Assembly: GCA_031415375.1 (NCBI GenBank)
Contig: JANORP010000378.1
Location: 52,796-116,795, forward strand
Length of the DNA: 64,000 nt
Origin: JADKCL01 sp031415375
GTDB taxonomy: Bacteria; Bacteroidota; Bacteroidia; J057; JADKCL01
Reading direction: 5' to 3'
The notes beneath the pieces were generated by a model. It was not told the origin of the DNA and searched no databases. It saw only the letters and a list, made by a program, of their open reading frames with translations. This document shows, one piece after another, positions 35,413-42,800 of the stretch; the stretch's first letter is position 1; each line of letters starts with the position of its first letter. The position numbers and the translations under genes were made by a program.

Positions 35413-36162
35413 TCAGAATCTAGCAGAATAGCTTATTTGTATCGTTTCGACCTTTGTGAACTTAATCCTACTCCTTGCCGGATCGAAGAGAAAATCATGC
35501 CTTGGGGTTTGGTTGAAGTTCGAAACAATAAACAAGCAATACCGCGACGCTAGCAATTCGGCCACTTTAAATTCCTTTTCAGTCATTGAAATTGAACCTG
35601 AAACATCTGCTAAACCTTTTACCTCGACTCCCAGATGTTCCTTATTTTTCGTGAGGTAGAAGTCAAAGCCACAGCCAATCTGTGTCATGTCCTCAAGAAC
35701 AAAACCTTGAAAAACGGGAAGGCTCGAATGATTCGTCTTGAAATACTCCTCGGCTGCCCGTCCTGTGATCAACCTTTTTGCAACCGATGTATCATTCGAG
35801 GGAATGTCGAATTTCTCCAGCAATATTCTAGCAGTAACATCGGGCACCACTAAGCTCTGAATCAGTTGGCTTAGCGAATTCAAACTCCAATTAGAATATT
35901 CGGTCATGTAACGCGTGCAATATTCCCGAGGAGTTGCCCGTTTCCTGCCTACCCTATCGTTCGCGAAAAATGGGTCAAATTCATCACGATAGCTCTTGAT
36001 CGAAAGAGGGCGAATACCAATCGCAAGGCCAAGCGTATTGTACGCTTGAATGAAGCCATCAAAACCCAGAGCGTCGAGCCCTGATTTGCTAAATCTCGAA
36101 AGGAAGTAACCAACTATGATTGCTTTTGAACGTAATTCCTGATTGATCGGTTTATGTCCCAT
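35413..36162 (-). CDS. DUF3883 / PD-(D/E)XK nuclease-like protein, putative restriction enzyme
   Basis: From the ATG at 36162 the protein has 249 residues; an ATG at 36261 would add a non-conserved leader. The C-terminal half (about 135-215) matches the DUF3883 domain: GRAAEEYF with Glu138, GCGFDFYL with Asp167 and LGVEVKGL with Glu180 and Lys182, giving a complete E-D-ExK nuclease centre. DUF3883 proteins occur with restriction and other defence genes, and a role as the cutting subunit of this cassette is likely but inferred. The gene is divergent from the DUF4928 gene, 105 bp apart, and convergent with the truncated methyltransferase. Composition is AT-rich. Confidence 0.7.
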   Translation of the reverse strand: MGHKPINQELRSKAIIVGYFLSRFSKSGLDALGFDGFIQAYNTLGLAIGIRPLSIKSYRDEFDPFFANDRVGRKRATPREYCTRYMTEYSNWSLNSLSQLIQSLVVPDVTARILLEKFDIPSNDTSVAKRLITGRAAEEYFKTNHSSLPVFQGFVLEDMTQIGCGFDFYLTKNKEHLGVEVKGLADVSGSISMTEKEFKVAELLASRYCLFIVSNFNQTPRHDFLFDPARSRIKFTKVETIQISYSARF

Positions 36163-36267
36163 AGGTATCCAGAAAATATGCGAATTCTCATTGCTGCAAA
36201 TTAGACCGCTTTGTGCTATCTTGCAATAGCCATTGGGTGCCTTGCCAGTTGTCAAATTCAAAACTTG

Positions 36268-37254
36268 ATGCAGATAAAGATGGGTATGAATAGTGTTGAT
36301 CCTAGACAGCTTTTTGAAACTTGGTTTTCCAACCTCCGAAAGGTAGGGTCTGACAGGTGGCCGACAAGGGGAACGATCTCAACTACTTTGGTGGTGCTAG
36401 ATCGTCTCATTGAAGACTTCGATCTTAATTTTCACTCTCACATTTGTAGAGGCGGAGTACAAATGAAAGGCGTTTCGCATAAAAAGGTTGTTTCTATCTT
36501 GAAAAGATGTGGGTCGAATAAATTCGTCGCAAGCGAAGGAGGACGAACAAATAGAAGCGGGCAGGGAGATTTGCGCCCACTTTTTGATGCATGGCAGGCG
36601 GTAGATTGGACCCTCATTTCAGAATCTGAACGAAATAGTCTCCTGAGGGAGCTGCAAAGTTTTCTCGTCGCTCGAATCGGGGACTTCCACAATCGCCAAA
36701 GGATAAAATTAGTTTTTACATTACAGACCCCAACAAGATCAATTATTAGGAATTTGGTAGAAGTAGCATCTATTTCTGGAAAATCGGGTGCCGTTGCCCA
36801 GCATCTGGTGGGTGCGAAATTGCAATTGCGCTTTCCAACCGAATCGATTTCCAATGAAGGAACCACCTCAGCAGACCTTCAAACCAAACGCCATCGAGAT
36901 TTTCAGGTCGGGGAGACCGTCTTTCATGTCACAATGGCACCGCAGTCTGCAGTATTCTTAAAATGCAATGAGAATCTCAAAGAAGGGTTATTGGTGTATC
37001 TCATTGTGCCACAGGACAAGCTTGAAGCAGCACGCGCATACGCGATGGAATTTTGTAAGGGTCAAGTTGCCGTTGAAGCACTAGAATCATTCGTCGCCCA
37101 GAATTTGGATGAAATAGGAGCATTCCGTGTAAAGGGCTTTTTGAATAGTCTTGGTGAATTAATCCAATTGTACAATTACAGAGTGGCTGAAGTTGAACTC
37201 GACAAATCTATCATGATTGACTTACCAGAATCCATGAGGGACAACAGGTACTAG
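36268..37254 (+). CDS. DUF4928-like protein associated with C5-methyltransferases
   Basis: From the ATG at 36268 the product has 328 residues; ATGs at 36280 and 36286 are alternatives. The N-terminal half has the pattern I associate with DUF4928: LDRLIEDFDLNFHSH, a Gly-rich turn and SEGGRTNRSGQG at about residues 93-104. DUF4928 genes usually neighbour cytosine methyltransferases, and these proteins are thought to be restriction components. The C-terminal half (FLKCNENLKEGLLVYLIVPQ) looks folded but I cannot name a domain. The stop lies 16 bp from the pbpC copy. The family assignment is from memory of the motif and is moderately sure. Confidence 0.6.
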   Translation: MQIKMGMNSVDPRQLFETWFSNLRKVGSDRWPTRGTISTTLVVLDRLIEDFDLNFHSHICRGGVQMKGVSHKKVVSILKRCGSNKFVASEGGRTNRSGQGDLRPLFDAWQAVDWTLISESERNSLLRELQSFLVARIGDFHNRQRIKLVFTLQTPTRSIIRNLVEVASISGKSGAVAQHLVGAKLQLRFPTESISNEGTTSADLQTKRHRDFQVGETVFHVTMAPQSAVFLKCNENLKEGLLVYLIVPQDKLEAARAYAMEFCKGQVAVEALESFVAQNLDEIGAFRVKGFLNSLGELIQLYNYRVAEVELDKSIMIDLPESMRDNRY

Positions 37255-37268
37255 TAAATTGCAATCCC

Positions 37269-39722
37269 TCACTCCCGCTTCCCCACCACCTCAAACCCCT
37301 TCTGCAGCCGTTCCCCCTCGTCATCGACGAGTGTGATCGTGTGCATCCCTACCGAGGGGTTCAGCGCCATTTGGTGAAAGGTCTCCGTGGTGCCGATAAA
37401 TGCGCGGTCCAGGTGCCAGTGGATTTTGCTGCTTTGCCTGCGGTGCGCGGCTTCAAAGACCACGCTGCTCACGTTGCCGCTGAGGTCGATGGGCACATAG
37501 ACCTTGCTGCTTGTGCGGGGATAGACAAATTCCATGTTGGTGCTGTTGGCTTCGGCCTCGGCGGCTTCTTTGCAGTCGGCGCGCCAGGGGGGCAGGGGCA
37601 GGTAGTCGGCGTGCTTGCGGCGGTACCACTCCTCCTCGCTCGGCGCGAGGATAAACCATGGCTTGTGGACCATGTTGCCGGGGGATTCGCAGTCGCTGTG
37701 CACGCGAAATTGCCCCGTCGGGTCCAGGTGGATCATCTTGTGGTAGGGGCAAGGCTCAGTGTTCACGCCGCGTGCTGGCACGCGCATGAGCATGAGCTCG
37801 TCACACGTTTCGCTGGCGCGGTGGCCGCTTTGCTTGCAGACGGTAATCTCCTCCTCGTCGTCAAAGGGTTCGTCAAACCAGACATTGGGGGTGTGGATCA
37901 TGTTGAAGAGGTCGAAGAGAATGGGTGCAGCGGCGTAGAGGCCGATGAGGCCGGGGCGACCCTCGCCATCAGCATTGCCGGCCCAGACGGCGACGACGTG
38001 CGTGGGCGTGACGCCGACGGCCCAGGCGTCGCGGTAGCCGTAGCTCGTGCCCGTCTTCCAAGCCACCCGCCGCGAACTGCTGAAATTCATCCATTCGCTC
38101 TCGCCCTCAGGGCGGGCGAGTTCGAGCAGGGCATCGAGGGTTTTGTAGCAAGCCGCCGCGCCCAGGGGCGACTCGTCGGTGAGGACGGGTTTGTAATTTT
38201 GCTGCTGGGTGATGGAATGGGCCATGACGTAGTTGGGCGCATGAAAGCCGCCTTGGACATAGTGGCCGTTGAAACGATGGTAATCATTCACAGTGCGGGC
38301 CATGCTGGCATACATGCCGGCAAGGTCCCAAAGTGTGGCCTCGGCCCCGCCGAGGATCAGCGAAAGGCCATAGTCATCGGCTGAGCGGTCGAGCGTGGTC
38401 ATGCCCAGGGATTGCAAGCGCAGCAGGAATTTCTGATGCCCATAGTCGCTCAGCATCCTGATCGCGGGGATGTTCAGCGAACGTGCAAGCGCCATCTTGG
38501 CGGGCACGGCGCCGTCAAAGGTGCGGTTGTAATTTTGCGGATTGTAGGCACCGTAATAGGTAGGAATGTCGGGCACGAGGGTATTGGGGAGCAGCTCGCC
38601 GTCGTCGAGCATGGAAGCATAGAGAAAAGGCTTCAAAATGCTGCCTGTGCTGCGCCTTGCACGGATCACATCGACCTCATGCCCGCTCGTGCTGTCGCTC
38701 GGGCGCGTATTGCCCACGTAGGCGACCACATCGCCCGACTCGACCTCAATCACGATGGCGGCGGCATTGTGGACACTGTTTTCCAAAAGGCGGCGTTGGT
38801 GCGCTTGCAGGATGTGGCTCGCGCGCTCCTGCATGTGCATGTCGAGGGTGCTGCGCATGCGCTGCCCGCTGCCGGCCTCCGCAAGGCTGCGGTCGAGCAG
38901 GTGGGGTGCAAAGTCTGGCAATGGATGTGGCCGATCGGGGAGAGGCTCCTCCATGGCGAGCAGACAGGTCACAGAGTCGATCATGGCATCTTCCCACATG
39001 CGCTTGAGCAGGCGGTCACGCTTGGCTTTGAGAGCGCTGCGGTTGCGACCGGGATGGATGAGTGCAGGTGCATTGGGCAAGACAGCCAGAGTGGCACTTT
39101 CGGCCCAGCTCAGCTTGTCGGGGCCGCGCCCAAAGTAGCGCCATGCCGCTGCGTCGAGGCCCACGACATTGCCCCCAAAAGGTGCATTGCTGGCATACAT
39201 CGCAAGGATTTCCTGTTTGGAATAGCGCATTTCTACGCGCAGGGCCATCACGGCCTCGACGGCCTTTTGCCAGAGGCTGCGGCGCTGACCTTTGCGGCTC
39301 ATGCGCAGCACCTGCATGGTGAGGGTTGAGCCGCCGCTCACGAGGCGTCCGTTGGTGACATTCTGCCACATGGCCCGCCCGAGGGATGGGAGATCGACGC
39401 CGGGGTGGATGTAAAAGCGTCGATCCTCAAAGGTGGTAATACACTTGGCAAATTTCTCGGGGACGGTGTCGGATGCTGGAAAGCGCCATTGGCCATCGTC
39501 GGCGATGCGGGCGCCGAGCAGGTTGCCTGCGCGGTCTTCCAAGACCATGGAGAGCGGGTCATGGAAGAGCTGCTTGGGGATCAGGAAATAATGCCACCAA
39601 ATCCCGAAGGTCACCAGCCACAGCAGGATCTTCCAGCGCGGCTTGAACAGCCATCGCCGCAAGGTGCCGAGGGCCGAGCGTCCTTTTTGGAGCATGCTTT
39701 TCAATGATTGGAAGAGGCGCAC
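37269..39722 (-). CDS. pbpC: Penicillin-binding protein 1C
   Basis: This 817-residue class A enzyme has an N-terminal membrane anchor (ILLWLVTFGIWWHYFLI, about 32-48), a GT51 transglycosylase domain with Glu99 in FEDRRFYIHPG, and a transpeptidase domain with SxxK Ser361-Lys364 (STGSILKP), SxN at 415-417 and KTG at 556-558 (KTGTSYGYRD). The C-terminal domain of PBP1C follows, with two Cys pairs around VCKQSGHRASETC and EPCPYH. It polymerises and crosslinks peptidoglycan in the periplasm and typically pairs with a bacterial alpha-2-macroglobulin, which here lies upstream on the same strand. Its last 51 codons also occur as a relic 2.4 kb away, beyond an R-M cassette. Confidence 0.95.
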   Translation of the reverse strand: MRLFQSLKSMLQKGRSALGTLRRWLFKPRWKILLWLVTFGIWWHYFLIPKQLFHDPLSMVLEDRAGNLLGARIADDGQWRFPASDTVPEKFAKCITTFEDRRFYIHPGVDLPSLGRAMWQNVTNGRLVSGGSTLTMQVLRMSRKGQRRSLWQKAVEAVMALRVEMRYSKQEILAMYASNAPFGGNVVGLDAAAWRYFGRGPDKLSWAESATLAVLPNAPALIHPGRNRSALKAKRDRLLKRMWEDAMIDSVTCLLAMEEPLPDRPHPLPDFAPHLLDRSLAEAGSGQRMRSTLDMHMQERASHILQAHQRRLLENSVHNAAAIVIEVESGDVVAYVGNTRPSDSTSGHEVDVIRARRSTGSILKPFLYASMLDDGELLPNTLVPDIPTYYGAYNPQNYNRTFDGAVPAKMALARSLNIPAIRMLSDYGHQKFLLRLQSLGMTTLDRSADDYGLSLILGGAEATLWDLAGMYASMARTVNDYHRFNGHYVQGGFHAPNYVMAHSITQQQNYKPVLTDESPLGAAACYKTLDALLELARPEGESEWMNFSSSRRVAWKTGTSYGYRDAWAVGVTPTHVVAVWAGNADGEGRPGLIGLYAAAPILFDLFNMIHTPNVWFDEPFDDEEEITVCKQSGHRASETCDELMLMRVPARGVNTEPCPYHKMIHLDPTGQFRVHSDCESPGNMVHKPWFILAPSEEEWYRRKHADYLPLPPWRADCKEAAEAEANSTNMEFVYPRTSSKVYVPIDLSGNVSSVVFEAAHRRQSSKIHWHLDRAFIGTTETFHQMALNPSVGMHTITLVDDEGERLQKGFEVVGKRE

Positions 39723-39790
39723 GGTAAATGGAATGCTTGCCGATGAATCGAACTTAAAATGAAATACAATTGGCCTGGAGGCTATACCCT

Positions 39791-39843
39791 TTGCGGGTCT
39801 CTGCGTTCTTTGCGGTTAAATTCCTTGGAATCAAACCGCAAAG
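39791..39843. repeat. CGCAAAG-type dispersed repeat with hairpin between pbpC and the macroglobulin gene
   Basis: A short array, TTTGCGGG, CTGCGTTC and TTTGCGG, ends in a 10-bp inverted repeat CTTTGCGGTT / AACCGCAAAG (39808-39817 with 39834-39843). Similar CGCAAAG-type sequences are known as dispersed intergenic repeats in many genomes. It lies inside the presumed two-gene operon. Confidence 0.55.
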
Positions 39844-39864
39844 GGGCGCTAATCAGGAAATGGA

Positions 39865-42800
39865 TTACGAGTTCTCTGGCGTGACGACAGTCACCCATTT
39901 ACCGGGGATTCTTGCGGAGATGGAATTGTCATACATCGCTTCTACATACACCGTTGGCAGGTAAAACTTACCGAGGTAACTGGCATTCAACAAAATCCGG
40001 AAGGTCTTCTCATTTTCCTCGCTCTTGCGGGTGGGGTAGGCCCAAGGATACCGCGCTTTTTGCCCTGGTGAACCCAAGTCAAAGTAGGTAAAGACCCTGT
40101 CGTCGCGGATGTCTTGGTAGTCGGGCTGCGCAATGGCCTTTTCGAAACCCGTGCCATCCATGCGTGTATTGTGAATTTCCCAACCCGAGGGGAAGATCTG
40201 CGTGAGCGCCAATTCGTCGAGGTCGCCCTTGGTGCCGGGATTCTTCATGGTAATCTCGGCTACAAAGTCAGTCCCCTGCTCCAGCGTCGTGGGGTCGAGC
40301 GGCGCACCTTGCATGTCAAAATAATTGACGGCCAGGCTCACATGATTTTGGCTGGCATCTTGGTCGCCCTTGGCGGGGATGCCCTCGGCGATCACCCTTG
40401 CAAAGAGGATGCCCGTGCCTTTGTTTTTGAGCTCGATGCTGCTTTGGGTACCATGGCCGATGGCGAGATCGATCTGCGCAATGGGCTTGGCACTGCTCCC
40501 ATCCACCCAGTTGCCGCCGTTGATGCGGTAGGCATATTCCATCTTGCTGTTTTGGCCTTGGCTCAGGCCAGCATATTTGGCCATCGCGATGAGGCAGTAG
40601 CCGGTGGTCTGCGTGCTCATCCACTCGTCTTTGGAGAGGGCAGTGGAGACCTTTTTGCTCAGTTCGGCCCCGCGCACCCGATTGCCGATGATGCCGATGC
40701 ATTCCAAAATGATGGCTTGGTCGCGGATGTCGTTGCCGTAGGTGAAGCATTGCTCTTGGTATTTGGGCACCGCGATCGCCAAGTCCTTGCTCAGGCGCAC
40801 AGCCGTCTCGGGCTGCCCTGCAAGCTTGTAGGCAGCAGCCAAGCGCCACTGCGCGACATTGTCGAGGCCGGGGGTTTCCCGCAAGCGGTTCATCGCGCCC
40901 AGCTCTGGCGAGCCCGCCAAGGCCAGCAGGTACAAGCGGTCACCTTGGATCAATTGCCCTGCGCGGGCAGTGGCCGACCAATTTTTGGCCGCTTTTTTCT
41001 GAAAGGCTATCCACTTCGTGAGAAAGGTCTGCGAGACGCGGTAGCCCTTGTTTTTGGCTTCCACGATGAAATTTCCCGCGTAGTTGGTTCCCCATTCATC
41101 GACCTCACCCGTGCCCGGCCAGTAGGAAAGCCCGCCGCTCGCCTGCTGGAAGGTCTCCAGGCGATCCAGTCCCGCTCGGATGTTTTTGTCGATTTGCTGC
41201 TGCATGCCAGCGGGCATGTCGATCAAGTTGGAGACATAGAGCTGCGGAAAGACCGAGGATGTGGTCTGCTCCACGCAGCCATGTGGGTATTCCAGCAGAT
41301 ATTTCAGGCGCTTGCCGAGGTTGATCGGCGGAATCGTGCTGAGCTCCAAAGTGCCTTTGTTGGTGCCGACCATGCCGGGATAGGCCACGCTTTGGGTCCA
41401 GGCTTGATTGGCATCGACGGCTTTTTCGGTCACGTTCACGACCTTGGGATTGGGGTTGCGCACATCGATGTCGATGTGGTAGATGGCCACCTCGCTGCCG
41501 CTACGCGCGGTCACCTTGACCGTGCCCTTGCCGATGCGCTCCTTGACCGCGAGCTCAAAACTCACGAGTTCATCGCCAGGTCGGGCAAAGCTGAGCGATT
41601 TGGTCTTGGGGCCGTTGATGGTGAAGATGTCGCTGGCATCGAGGGTCACATTCACATCCTTCACATGATTTTCCATTGCAAACACCGTCACAGGCAGACG
41701 CAGCTCCTCGCCTGGACCGAGCACGCGGGGCAGTGTGCCCAATACCATGAGGGGTTTGCGCACCCTGCTCGATTTTTCAGATGAGCCGTATGCTGAGCCG
41801 TTGCGGGCCACGACCATCGTGCGCACGGCACCGACATAGTTGGGCATCATGAAGCTGTGCTTTTTGGTTTCGCCGGGCTTGAGGCTGAATGGCCCCATGA
41901 ATTTCACCACAGGCCGAAAGCGGTTTTGCTTGCTGCCCTCCTTGGGGGCCATGCCGTCGTCACCACCGATGCCGAGCAATTTTGTGAGGTCGGCACCATA
42001 GGCGCCGATGACCTTGTCATACAAGTCCCAGGTCTTGACGTCGAGCGCCTCGCGGGCATAGAAGCTGGCCCAGGGATTGGGGGTCTCAAAACGCGTGAGA
42101 TCCAGTAGGCCCTCATCGACCACAGCGACGGTATAGGTCATTGCCTGCCCAGTCGCTTCACTCACGCCTACATCGACGCGCTCCATGGGCGCGAGCACGT
42201 CGCCCACAATTATTTTGGGCTTCAATTCCGTCTTGGGGTCGGTGATCTCGATCGGGATCACGCCATACATACGCATGGGCAAGTCATTCACGGTTTGGGC
42301 ATGGGGTTGGATGAGGCTCACGTGGGCGTAAATGTTGGGGGCCATCTCGGCGGTAGCCGGGAAGGTATAGGAGGCGGCATCCAAGCCATTGCTCTCGACC
42401 CAGTGGGTGCTGATGACCTTAGCACCCGATTCGAGGCTCACGAGTGCACGGCCGGCCTTGCCGGTAGGTATGGTCAGGGTTACATTCTCCCCGACCTTGT
42501 AGTTTTCCTTGTCGGCGCTGAATGTGAGCATCGTCGCGCCGCCAGGGTTGTCCTTCTGGGATCGCCCAGCCCAACCTGGCCAGTCGATATAGACGACTTG
42601 CCCCGTGCAGTGGCCACCCTCGTCACAGGCGCGCACCATGTAGCGGCCCCATGCGGGATACTTGACATTGAATTTCCAAGTGCCCTCGCCGTTGCGCACG
42701 CTGATCGTGTCTTTGCTCACCTGCTCTTGGTAAAATTTCTCGTTGTAGGTCGTCTCGCTATTGGCGGTTTGGTCCCACCACCATTTCCAATCGAGCTTGT

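Larger units (their letters stand above)
34868..37424. mobile_element. Restriction-modification cassette bounded by 154-bp direct repeats from pbpC
   Basis: Two direct copies of the pbpC 3' end (34868-35021 and 37271-37424) enclose 2,249 bp holding a truncated C5-methyltransferase, a DUF3883 nuclease-like gene and a DUF4928-like gene. The enclosed DNA is visibly more AT-rich than its neighbours. No integrase or transposase is present. Restriction-modification genes are known to insert with long target duplications, and this layout fits that model. Confidence 0.6.
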
